NCBI GenBank assembly: GCA_964579795.1
Contig: CAZOHM010000030.1
Span: forward strand, 1 to 31,021
From: JAEYFP01 sp964579795
GTDB lineage: Bacteria > Bacillota > Clostridia > Lachnospirales > Lachnospiraceae
Length of the DNA stretch: 31,021 nt
Reading direction: 5' to 3'
The position numbers were made by a program, and so were the translations under genes. Position 1 is the first letter of the stretch. Every line of letters begins with the position of its first letter. The notes beneath the pieces were generated by a model. The model did not search any database. It saw only the letters and a program-made list of their open reading frames with translations, and was not told the origin of the DNA. This document shows, piece after piece, positions 15,336 to 22,921 of the stretch.

Positions 15336-17975
15336 GTGCAGAAATACGGTGTAAACGAATTAAGAAAAATGTTTTTGGAGTTTTTTGAGAGCAAGGGACA
15401 TTTGGCCCTGAAGAGCTTTTCTCTTGTACCCCATAATGACAATAGCTTATTGTTGATCAATTCAGGAATGGCTCCCTTAAAACCATATTTTACCGGACAG
15501 GAAATTCCTCCAAGGAATCGTGTGACAACCTGCCAGAAATGTATTCGTACAGGAGATATTGAGAATATTGGAAAAACTGCCAGACATGGTACGTTTTTTG
15601 AAATGCTTGGTAATTTTTCGTTTGGCGATTATTTTAAACATGAAGCGATTGGGTGGACATGGGAGTTTCTGACACAGGTTGTTGGTCTGGAAGCTGACCG
15701 TCTGTATCCGTCTGTATATCAAGATGATGATGAAGCATTTGAAATTTGGAACAAAGAAATAGGAATTCCTGCTGAACGTATTTTTAGATTTGGAAAAGAG
15801 GATAATTTCTGGGAGCATGGTTCCGGACCATGCGGACCATGTTCAGAAGTGTATTATGACCGTGGAGAAAAGTATGGATGTAAAAAGCCCGGCTGTACAG
15901 TTGGATGTGAATGTGATCGTTATATTGAAATTTGGAACAACGTGTTTACTCAGTTCGATAATGACGGTAAAGGAAACTATACGGAGTTAGAGCATAAGAA
16001 TATTGATACAGGTATGGGTCTGGAGCGCCTGGCAGCAGTTGTTCAGGATGTGGATTCTATTTTTGATGTAGACACGATTTATGCACTGCGCAGCAAAGTA
16101 TGTGAGCTTGCAGGTAAAGCATATCATGAAAAGAATGAATGGGATGTTTCTATCCGAATTGTAACAGATCATATTCGTTCGGCATCATTTATGATTTCTG
16201 ATGGAATCATGCCTTCTAATGAGGGAAGAGGCTATGTCCTCAGAAGAATTATCCGACGTGCTTCCAGACATGGAAGGCTACTCGGAATTAATGGAATGTT
16301 TCTTGCAAAACTCAGTGAAACAGTCATTGAGGGCTCAAAGGATGGCTATCCTGAGCTGGAAGAAAAAAAGGACTTTATTTTTAATGTTCTAACGCAGGAA
16401 GAAGCAAAGTTCAATAAGACCATTGATCAGGGCTTGAACATCTTGAATGAGATGTGCTCGAGAATGTCAGAACAGGGAGAAAAGGTACTTTCTGGTGCAG
16501 ATGCATTTAAACTGCATGACACGTATGGATTTCCACTTGATTTGACAAAGGAAATTCTTGAAGAGAAGAATTATTCTGTCGATGAAGATGGATTTGTAGC
16601 AGCAATGCAGGAACAGAAGGAACAGGCAAGAAAAGCAAGAAAAGTAACGAACTATATGGGTGCAGATGCAACTGTTTATGAAGGAATTGATACTACAATT
16701 ACATCAGAGTTTATTGGCTATGATAAATTACAGGCAGATGCAAAGATATCAGTACTGACAACTGAAACAGAAATAACAGAAGCACTGACAGACGGTCAGG
16801 TCGGAACCGTAATAGTTGAAAAAACACCGTTTTATGCGACAATGGGTGGACAGAGTGCAGATATAGGAGAAATTGTATCTGAAAATGGTTCGTTTCGTGT
16901 AGAAGATACGATTAAACTACCCGGCAATAAAATTGGTCATGTTGGTATGATGACAAAAGGAATGTTCAAGAGTGGGGATTTGGTAACTCTTAAAGTTGAT
17001 GAGAATAACAGAAGTGCAACATGTAAAAATCACAGTGCAACGCATTTGCTGCAGAAGGCTCTTAGAACAGTGCTAGGCACACATGTTGAACAGGCTGGTT
17101 CGTTTGTGAATGGGGACAGACTTCGTTTTGACTTCAGCCATTTCGTTGCTATGACACCAGATGAACTTGCAAGAGTTGAAAAAATAGTAAATGAAGAAAT
17201 CACTGCCGGCCTTATTGTCAATACCGAAGTTATGTCGATTGAAGATGCAAAGAAAACAGGTGCGATGGCTCTGTTTGGCGAAAAGTATGGGGATACGGTT
17301 CGTGTCGTAAAAATGGGTGATTTTTCAGTGGAATTGTGTGGTGGTACACATGTGAAAAATACAAATACCATTACAGCATTTAAGATTCTTTCAGAGTCAG
17401 GAATTGCTGCGGGAGCCAGACGTATTGAGGCATTGACCGGTGAGGGTGTGTTTGCATATTACAAGGATTTGGAGAATACACTTAATGAAGCTGCCTGCAT
17501 TGTAAAGACAAATCCATCACTATTGATTGAAAAGCTGACACATATGCAGTTAGAAATGAAAAATCTGCAGAGCGAGATTGATTCATTGAAGAGCAAAGCT
17601 GCAAAAGATGCTCTTGGAGATGTGATGAATCAGGTTGTTGAAGTGAAAGGTGTAAAACTGCTTGCAGCTAAAGTGGCAGATGTTGATATGAACGGTTTGA
17701 GAGAACTTGGTGACCAGATGAAAGATAAGCTTGGAGAGGGCGTGGTAGTCATTGCTTCGGTATCAGATGGAAAAGTTAATCTGATTGCGATGGCAACTGA
17801 CGGTGCAATGGCACAGGGTGCTCATGCAGGAAATTTGATTAAGGGCATTGCTGCACTTGTTGGTGGCGGCGGTGGCGGACGCCCGAATATGGCACAGGCC
17901 GGTGGAAAAAATCCGGCAGGTATTGATGCATGTATCGCGGAAGTAAAGCATGTGCTTGAGACACAAATTAAATAG
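15336..17975 (+). CDS. alaS: Alanyl-tRNA synthetase
   Basis: A 879-residue AlaRS that charges tRNA-Ala. The N-terminal class II catalytic domain includes FFESKGH, TCQKCIRTGDIENIGKT and the motif 2 segment around FEMLGNFSFGDYF. The editing domain has the zinc ligands HSATH (His566, His570) and CGGTH (Cys668, His672), which clear mischarged Ser and Gly. The C-terminal DHHA1 part ends with the Gly-rich GGGGGGRPNMAQAGG segment. I chose the GTG at 15336, with AGGAGG 7 bases upstream; the ATG at 15294 would add a poorly conserved extension lying upstream of that ribosome site. Confidence 0.96.
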   Translation: MQKYGVNELRKMFLEFFESKGHLALKSFSLVPHNDNSLLLINSGMAPLKPYFTGQEIPPRNRVTTCQKCIRTGDIENIGKTARHGTFFEMLGNFSFGDYFKHEAIGWTWEFLTQVVGLEADRLYPSVYQDDDEAFEIWNKEIGIPAERIFRFGKEDNFWEHGSGPCGPCSEVYYDRGEKYGCKKPGCTVGCECDRYIEIWNNVFTQFDNDGKGNYTELEHKNIDTGMGLERLAAVVQDVDSIFDVDTIYALRSKVCELAGKAYHEKNEWDVSIRIVTDHIRSASFMISDGIMPSNEGRGYVLRRIIRRASRHGRLLGINGMFLAKLSETVIEGSKDGYPELEEKKDFIFNVLTQEEAKFNKTIDQGLNILNEMCSRMSEQGEKVLSGADAFKLHDTYGFPLDLTKEILEEKNYSVDEDGFVAAMQEQKEQARKARKVTNYMGADATVYEGIDTTITSEFIGYDKLQADAKISVLTTETEITEALTDGQVGTVIVEKTPFYATMGGQSADIGEIVSENGSFRVEDTIKLPGNKIGHVGMMTKGMFKSGDLVTLKVDENNRSATCKNHSATHLLQKALRTVLGTHVEQAGSFVNGDRLRFDFSHFVAMTPDELARVEKIVNEEITAGLIVNTEVMSIEDAKKTGAMALFGEKYGDTVRVVKMGDFSVELCGGTHVKNTNTITAFKILSESGIAAGARRIEALTGEGVFAYYKDLENTLNEAACIVKTNPSLLIEKLTHMQLEMKNLQSEIDSLKSKAAKDALGDVMNQVVEVKGVKLLAAKVADVDMNGLRELGDQMKDKLGEGVVVIASVSDGKVNLIAMATDGAMAQGAHAGNLIKGIAALVGGGGGGRPNMAQAGGKNPAGIDACIAEVKHVLETQIK

Positions 17976-18002
17976 AGTTTATCAAAAAAATGTGAAAAAC
18001 TG

Positions 18003-18030
18003 TTGACGAAATGCAAAAATATGTTATAAT
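18003..18030 (+). promoter_or_regulatory. Strong promoter of rpsU
   Basis: TTGACG (18003-18008) is followed after 16 bases by a perfect TATAAT (18025-18030) with a TG extension. Transcription should start near 18037, giving a leader of about 88 bases. Confidence 0.75.
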
Positions 18031-18044
18031 TTACTATAGTGCAA

Positions 18045-18064
18045 TTGTCTGAACTATCAGACAA
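18045..18064 (+). other. Hairpin at the 5' end of the rpsU leader
   Basis: TTGTCTGA (18045-18052) pairs perfectly with TCAGACAA (18057-18064) around a 4-base loop. It lies about 8 bases from the predicted transcript start, where it could protect the 5' end or act in regulation. It has no T-tract. Confidence 0.6.
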
Positions 18065-18124
18065 AATACCCTACAGTCGTATGCTGCACAATATAGGACT
18101 TGAGGGGAGGTTAGGTGTGAGACT

Positions 18125-18301
18125 ATGTCAAATGTAATCGTAAAAGATAATGAGACTTTAGATAGCGCTTTACGTCGTTTTAAGAGAAACTGTGCTAAGG
18201 CCGGTATCCAGCAGGAGATTCGTAAGAGAGAACATTACGAAAAGCCAAGCGTAAAACGTAAGAAGAAATCTGAAGCAGCAAGAAAACGTAAATATAATTA
18301 A
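18125..18301 (+). CDS. rpsU: 30S ribosomal protein S21
   Basis: A 58-residue, very basic protein matching bS21: it begins MSNVIVKDNETLDSALRRFK and contains CAKAGIQQEIRKREHYEKPS, then a Lys/Arg-rich tail. It sits on the 30S subunit near the anti-Shine-Dalgarno region and helps initiation. Length is the usual one for Firmicutes. The ATG at 18125 is preceded by AGGTG at 18113-18117; a stronger GGGGAGG at 18103-18109 is too far away to serve it well. The gene has its own promoter and terminator. Confidence 0.95.
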   Translation: MSNVIVKDNETLDSALRRFKRNCAKAGIQQEIRKREHYEKPSVKRKKKSEAARKRKYN

Positions 18302-18311
18302 TGTTTTCAAT

Positions 18312-18345
18312 AATCCCTGGTTATTAATTAGCCAGGGATTTTAAT
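18312..18345 (+). terminator. Intrinsic terminator of rpsU
   Basis: AATCCCTGGTTA (18312-18323) pairs with TAGCCAGGGATT (18329-18340), 12 bp with one wobble, loop of five bases, followed by TTAAT. It sits 10 bases after the rpsU stop. Confidence 0.75.
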
Positions 18346-18366
18346 ATTTGGACGAGGAGCTTAACG

Positions 18367-18888
18367 ATGGAAAACGTATTGTGTGAGGATATTCGTTTCT
18401 TAACATCAAGGGCATTATGGGAAATGGAAAATCTGATAAAATGTATTCCGAATGATCTGCTTAATAAAAGGTATGATGGAATTCCAATGTGGAAATTTGT
18501 TTATCATACATTATATTCCATGGATCGATGGTTCATAAATCCATGTGATTCATCATACTGCAGTCCGGAGTTTCATACAGATACACTTGCCAATCTGAAT
18601 GTGATTCCAAAAGATGAAGCTTTGAAAGTTGAACAGCTGGAGCGGTATTATTATAGAATAAAGAAGAAAATTGAACAATATGTTCTTGAACTGACAGATT
18701 CTGAACTTGCAGAAAAACCGGAAAACTGTGATATGACAAGATTCCGTTTGATACTTGGTCAGTATCGACATTGGCATCGCCATATGGGCATCATATACGG
18801 TTTTATAGTTGAGGATACTGGCAAATGGCCATATGTGTTAAATATGTCCGGAGAATATCCGAGTGAGGAAATGCCAAATTATTATTAA
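18367..18888 (+). CDS. DinB-like protein
   Basis: A 173-residue alpha-helical protein fitting the DinB/YfiT-like four-helix bundle, whose members bind a metal through three His. His47 in MWKFVYHTLYSMDRWF and His135/His139 in QYRHWHRHMG (H-x3-H) form a plausible triad. Some family members are thiol-S-transferases; others are damage-inducible proteins of unknown role. A GGACGAGG site precedes the ATG. It is bounded by terminators on both sides and seems to be its own unit or a weak read-through of rpsU. Specific function cannot be assigned. Confidence 0.75.
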   Translation: MENVLCEDIRFLTSRALWEMENLIKCIPNDLLNKRYDGIPMWKFVYHTLYSMDRWFINPCDSSYCSPEFHTDTLANLNVIPKDEALKVEQLERYYYRIKKKIEQYVLELTDSELAEKPENCDMTRFRLILGQYRHWHRHMGIIYGFIVEDTGKWPYVLNMSGEYPSEEMPNYY

Positions 18889-18891
18889 AAG

Positions 18892-18927
18892 AACTTTCGG
18901 TTATGTGAATAGCCGGAAGTTTTTTTT
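18892..18927 (+). terminator. Intrinsic terminator after the DinB-like gene
   Basis: AACTTTCGGTTA (18892-18903) pairs with TAGCCGGAAGTT (18910-18921), 12 bp with two wobbles and a six-base loop, followed by a run of T residues to 18927. Confidence 0.85.
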
Positions 18928-18966
18928 CATATGAATGAATAAGAAAACAACTGATATGAGGCTTAT

Positions 18967-20238
18967 ATGATTAATAAAAAACATATGCCGGTACTACTAA
19001 AAATGCTTGTGGCACTGTGTACTGCAGCTTCAGTAGTTGCAGCTGCAGCGGCAATCGAAATTTATATGGGAATACAGCCTGTATATGCCACAGAAGAAAA
19101 TGAGACAGAAAGCATATCCGAAAATGACATAAATACAACTTGGGATGATTCTGAAATCAAGCTGCAGGTGTCTGCACCGTCGGTAATTTTAATGGAAGCC
19201 TCAACAGGAAAAGTAATATATGAGCAGAATGCAGATGAAGTTTTATATCCTGCCAGTGTGACAAAGATTATGACACTCCTTCTGATATTTGATGCGTTGG
19301 AGCAGGGAACCATTCAACTGACTGATATGGTAAGCACCTCTGAATTTGCTGCTTCAATGGGAGGCTCACAGGTGTTTTTGGAGGCAGGAGAAGAACAGAG
19401 CGTAGAAACAATGATAAAATGTATTGCGATTGCGTCAGCAAATGATGCATGTGTGGCGATGGCTGAGTATTTATGCAAAAGTGAAGCAGCATTTGTGAAT
19501 CAAATGAATCAGCGTGCAGCAGGGCTTGGGATGACAAATACACATTTTGTCAATTGTAATGGATTGGATACTGATAATCATATGACAACTGCACGTGATA
19601 TTGCGTTAATGTCCAGAGAATTGATAACAGAATACCCACAGGTTGAGAAGTATTCCATGATATGGATGGAAAATATCATACATAAAACTTCCAGAGGCGA
19701 AAGTGAATTTGGTTTGACAAATACAAATAAACTAGTTCGACAGTACAGTTATGCAACTGGTTTGAAAACTGGCTCAACAGGACTGGCAAAGTATTGTGTT
19801 TCGGCTACGGCGCGTTTGAATGATATAGAATTAATTGCAGTTGTCATGAAAGCACAAGATCATAAAGTGCGTTTTCGGGATGCAGTTACGCTTTTGAACC
19901 ATGGTTTTTCAATATGCAGACTGTATAAAGATGAAAATAAGGAAAAATTGCAGAAAATACAGGTGAAGGGCGGCGTAGCTGACTTGGCAGGTTTGGCTTA
20001 CGAAGGAGAGTTCAGATATCTGGCATGCGAAGGAGAAGATATTGGACAGATTGAAAAAAAGATTATTCTTGCCGAAAGTGTTAATGCGCCGGTTATAGCT
20101 GGTCATGCAGCGGGAGAAGCAGTATATTATCTGAACGGAGAGAAGATAGGAAGCATTCCGGTTCTGTATACAGAGAGTGTTGAAGAAGCAGAATATGCAG
20201 ACTGCTTAAAGAACTGTGTGGGAGCATGGTTACTATAA
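18967..20238 (+). CDS. D-alanyl-D-alanine carboxypeptidase (S11 family), first of two
   Basis: A 423-residue low-molecular-weight penicillin-binding protein that removes the terminal D-Ala of peptidoglycan stem peptides outside the membrane. A hydrophobic signal segment spans about residues 9-30, ending near YATEEN. The active-site motifs are all present: S97-V-T-K100, S157-A-N159 and K267-T-G269. A C-terminal beta domain follows (about 310-423), lacking an obvious amphipathic anchor, so attachment may be through an uncleaved signal. The ribosome site (GAGG) is modest. A second family member lies at 25164. Confidence 0.93.
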   Translation: MINKKHMPVLLKMLVALCTAASVVAAAAAIEIYMGIQPVYATEENETESISENDINTTWDDSEIKLQVSAPSVILMEASTGKVIYEQNADEVLYPASVTKIMTLLLIFDALEQGTIQLTDMVSTSEFAASMGGSQVFLEAGEEQSVETMIKCIAIASANDACVAMAEYLCKSEAAFVNQMNQRAAGLGMTNTHFVNCNGLDTDNHMTTARDIALMSRELITEYPQVEKYSMIWMENIIHKTSRGESEFGLTNTNKLVRQYSYATGLKTGSTGLAKYCVSATARLNDIELIAVVMKAQDHKVRFRDAVTLLNHGFSICRLYKDENKEKLQKIQVKGGVADLAGLAYEGEFRYLACEGEDIGQIEKKIILAESVNAPVIAGHAAGEAVYYLNGEKIGSIPVLYTESVEEAEYADCLKNCVGAWLL

Positions 20239-20273
20239 AACTAGATAAAGTACTTTTCTAATCAAAAAACATA

Positions 20274-20282
20274 TGGTATAAT
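20274..20282 (+). promoter_or_regulatory. Extended -10 promoter of the metallophosphoesterase-scp-feo run
   Basis: TGG directly precedes a perfect TATAAT (20277-20282). The -35 region is poor, as is common with extended -10 promoters. It lies 73 bases before the chosen start of the metallophosphoesterase gene. Confidence 0.5.
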
Positions 20283-20354
20283 ACTAAATGTTGTAGTATG
20301 TAGAAAATGAGTTCTGCCATACACAATGATGTTACAGTGAAAGTTGGGGGTATT

Positions 20355-21245
20355 ATGAATACAGCGGTTTTGGTGGCTATCATCCTTGCTTTATTACTTG
20401 TGTGCGTGGTTGTATATACAGAAAGCAATGGGTTTACTGTAACTGAGTATACCTACATTTCGGAAAAACTGAAAGTAGCCGAATTTAATATTGTATTCCT
20501 TTCTGATCTTCATGATACAGATTATGGAAAGGAAAATGATGTGCTCGTCAGGGAAATTGATAAAATACATCCAGATGCGATTGTGTTTGCCGGGGATATG
20601 GTCACCTCCTGCATGGAAATGGAATATAATTATGAACCAACGCTGCGTTTTATTGCTCGACTTGCAGCTAAATATCCTGTTTATTATGGTATGGGAAATC
20701 ATGAGGAACGTTTTCGCAGAGAATCGAAGAAATTTCCGGGTAAATATGCAGACTTAACGATGCAGCTTCGTAAGATAGGAGCTCCTATACTTGAAAATGA
20801 AAAACGTTTTTTACAAAAAGCCGGAATTGTAATATATGGTTTGGATTTAGAGCATGCGTATTATCGAAAGGTTAAAACAAAATTCATTCCGGATGATTAT
20901 CTGAATCGGATTTTTGGACCGGTTGAGGCAGATAGGGTTTCCATTTTATTGGCACATAATCCGGAACAGTTTGAACAGTATGCAAAATGGAGACCAGACC
21001 TTGTTCTTGCAGGACATGTGCATGGCGGGATAGTTAATCTGCCGTTCCTTGGTGGCGTGATATCACCGCAGCTGAAGCTTTTTCCAAAATATGATGCGGG
21101 ACTATTCCATTCAGGAAATTCCACAATGATATTGAACAGAGGAATTGGAACACACACCATTCCTATTAGGATATTCAATAAAGCGGAGATTGTTAGTATT
21201 AAGATTTGTAATGACAAAAGAATTGACAGGGGAGAGAAAAAATGA
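20355..21245 (+). CDS. Membrane-anchored metallophosphoesterase (YkuE/YaeI-like)
   Basis: A 296-residue calcineurin-like phosphoesterase with one N-terminal membrane segment (about 2-22). The metal-binding blocks appear in order: LSDLHDTDYG, VFAGDMV, MGNHEE and AGHVHGG. Relatives such as YkuE and LpxH-like proteins act on phospholipids or nucleotide substrates; the substrate here is unknown. I take the ATG at 20355, with GGGGG upstream and the hydrophobic segment directly after it, rather than the ATG at 20307. The stop overlaps the scpA start (ATGA), so the two are translationally coupled. Confidence 0.9.
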   Translation: MNTAVLVAIILALLLVCVVVYTESNGFTVTEYTYISEKLKVAEFNIVFLSDLHDTDYGKENDVLVREIDKIHPDAIVFAGDMVTSCMEMEYNYEPTLRFIARLAAKYPVYYGMGNHEERFRRESKKFPGKYADLTMQLRKIGAPILENEKRFLQKAGIVIYGLDLEHAYYRKVKTKFIPDDYLNRIFGPVEADRVSILLAHNPEQFEQYAKWRPDLVLAGHVHGGIVNLPFLGGVISPQLKLFPKYDAGLFHSGNSTMILNRGIGTHTIPIRIFNKAEIVSIKICNDKRIDRGEKK

Positions 21246-21991
21246 GTTTAACAGTAAAATTGCAGGTCTTTGAAGGACCACTTGATTTGTTATTACACTT
21301 GATTGAAAAGAATAAAGTAGATATTTATGATATTCCTATTTCGATTATTACAGATCAATATCTGGAATATATTAAACAGATGGAGACAGAAGACTTAAAC
21401 ATTATGAGCGAATTCCTTGTGATGGCAGCAACACTTTTGGATATAAAATGCAAAATGCTGCTTCCAAAGGAAGTAAATGAAGAGGGCGAAGAGGAAGATC
21501 CAAGAGCAGAACTTGTTGAGAAACTGATAGAGTACAAGCTATACAAGTATATGTCTTTTGAGCTTCGAGACAGGCAGGTAGATGCAGTTAAAACACTGTT
21601 CAAAGATCCGACACTTCCAAAGGAAGTGGAAGAGTATTCCCAGCCAATTGATTATGAGAAACTTGTTGGAGATATGGATTTGTCCAAATTGAACCAGATA
21701 TTTAAATCCATCATAAAAAAACAGGTAGACAAAATTGATCCGGTTAGAAGTCAGTTTGGTAAAATTGAAAAAGACGAGATTAATCTGGAAGAAAAAACTG
21801 CATATATAGAACAATATGTCCATGCGCACAAACGCTTCAGTTTTAGAAATCTATTAGAAAAGCAAAATTCAAAAATGGATATCGTTGTAACATTTTTGAT
21901 AATTCTTGAGATGATGAAAACAGGAAATATCATGATAATTCAGGAAGATTTATTTGATGATATTATTATTACATCACAAATTGCAGCATAA
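21242..21991 (+). CDS. scpA: Segregation and condensation protein A
   Basis: A 249-residue ScpA, the kleisin that bridges the SMC heads in the condensin-like complex used in chromosome segregation. The N-terminus has the hallmark FEGPLDLLLHLIEKNKVDIY, then ITDQYLEYI and EFLVMAATLLDIKCKMLLP. The C-terminal winged helix, which touches SMC, contains FLIILEMMKTGNI. It overlaps the phosphoesterase gene by 4 bases and is followed 36 bases later by scpB, the usual partner. Confidence 0.96.
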   Translation: MSLTVKLQVFEGPLDLLLHLIEKNKVDIYDIPISIITDQYLEYIKQMETEDLNIMSEFLVMAATLLDIKCKMLLPKEVNEEGEEEDPRAELVEKLIEYKLYKYMSFELRDRQVDAVKTLFKDPTLPKEVEEYSQPIDYEKLVGDMDLSKLNQIFKSIIKKQVDKIDPVRSQFGKIEKDEINLEEKTAYIEQYVHAHKRFSFRNLLEKQNSKMDIVVTFLIILEMMKTGNIMIIQEDLFDDIIITSQIAA

Positions 21992-22027
21992 AGTACGGAA
22001 TATAAGATAATAAGCGGGGTTGAGAAC

Positions 22028-22672
22028 GTGTCGGAAGTAACAGAACAGGAAATGGATCAGATAGAGAATTGTGAAAAGGAAGAAACAGAAATTGAACTTG
22101 TTCCAATAGAAAATCCGGAGGCTGTGATAGAGGCTGTTTTATTTACTATGGGAAATTCAGTAGAGATTAAGAAGCTTGCTCGTGTGATTGGAAGAAATGA
22201 GTCTGAGACGCTGGATATCATTCGTCATATGAAAGAAGCCTATGATACCAGTCTAGATAAAGGAATTACGTTGATGGAATTGGAGTCTGCTGTGCAAATG
22301 TGTTCAAAGAGTGAAATGTATGAGCATGTTGTAAAGATTGCTAAAACACCAAAAAACTATGTTTTGACAGATACTTTACTGGAAACACTTTCGATTGTTG
22401 CATATAAGCAGCCGGTTACAAGGCTCGAAATAGAAAAAATCAGAGGGGTTAGTTGTGACCATGCAGTGAACAGACTGGTGGAATTCGGATTGATTACGGA
22501 GCTTGGAAGACTGGATGCTCCGGGAAGACCTCTTTTATTTGGGACAACAGAAGAGTTTCTGAGAAGCTTTGGGGTGAAGTCGTTGGATGAGCTGCCGATG
22601 GCCGCACCGGAAAGACTTGAGGAATTTAAAAAAGAAGCAGCAGAAGAAATACAATTAAAACTAGATATATAG
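22028..22672 (+). CDS. scpB: Segregation and condensation protein B
   Basis: A 214-residue ScpB, which dimerises and binds ScpA in the SMC complex. Two winged-helix domains are visible, with the conserved EAVLFTMGNSVEIKKLARVI, LLETLSIVAYKQPVTRLEIE and the GAPGRP-like segment LDAPGRPLLFGTT. The start is GTG at 22028, with GGGG upstream. An acidic N-terminal extension of about 25 residues precedes the conserved part. feoA follows after 15 bases. Confidence 0.96.
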   Translation: MSEVTEQEMDQIENCEKEETEIELVPIENPEAVIEAVLFTMGNSVEIKKLARVIGRNESETLDIIRHMKEAYDTSLDKGITLMELESAVQMCSKSEMYEHVVKIAKTPKNYVLTDTLLETLSIVAYKQPVTRLEIEKIRGVSCDHAVNRLVEFGLITELGRLDAPGRPLLFGTTEEFLRSFGVKSLDELPMAAPERLEEFKKEAAEEIQLKLDI

Positions 22673-22687
22673 GCTGAGGCAAAACAT

Positions 22688-22921
22688 ATGACAATGGATG
22701 ATTTGAAGGTTGGAGAAGAAGGAACTATTAAAGAGGTTACCGGTGAAGGCGTATTACGGCTGCGATTTCTTGATATGGGTCTGATACCAAGAACCAAGGT
22801 TAAAATTCAGAAGATTGCACCATTGGGCGACCCGATACAAATTTGTATCAGAGGATATGAGCTTACGCTTAGAAGAGAAGATGCCCGAAAAATAGTAATT
22901 GAAAGTGAGGAAGCTGAATAA
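22688..22921 (+). CDS. feoA: Ferrous iron transport protein A
   Basis: A 77-residue SH3-like FeoA. The pattern LRLRFLDMGLIPRTKVKIQK followed by DPIQICIRGYELTLRREDA is diagnostic. FeoA is a small cytoplasmic protein that works with the FeoB permease. Its TAA stop overlaps the feoB start codon by one base (TAATG), so the two are translated together. Confidence 0.95.
   Translation: MTMDDLKVGEEGTIKEVTGEGVLRLRFLDMGLIPRTKVKIQKIAPLGDPIQICIRGYELTLRREDARKIVIESEEAE

Noticed and set aside
22357..22797. 146-codon minus-strand frame opposite scpB and feoA
   Set aside because: It crosses two firmly identified plus-strand genes, is Ser-rich as expected for shadow frames, and has no ribosome site that I can see.
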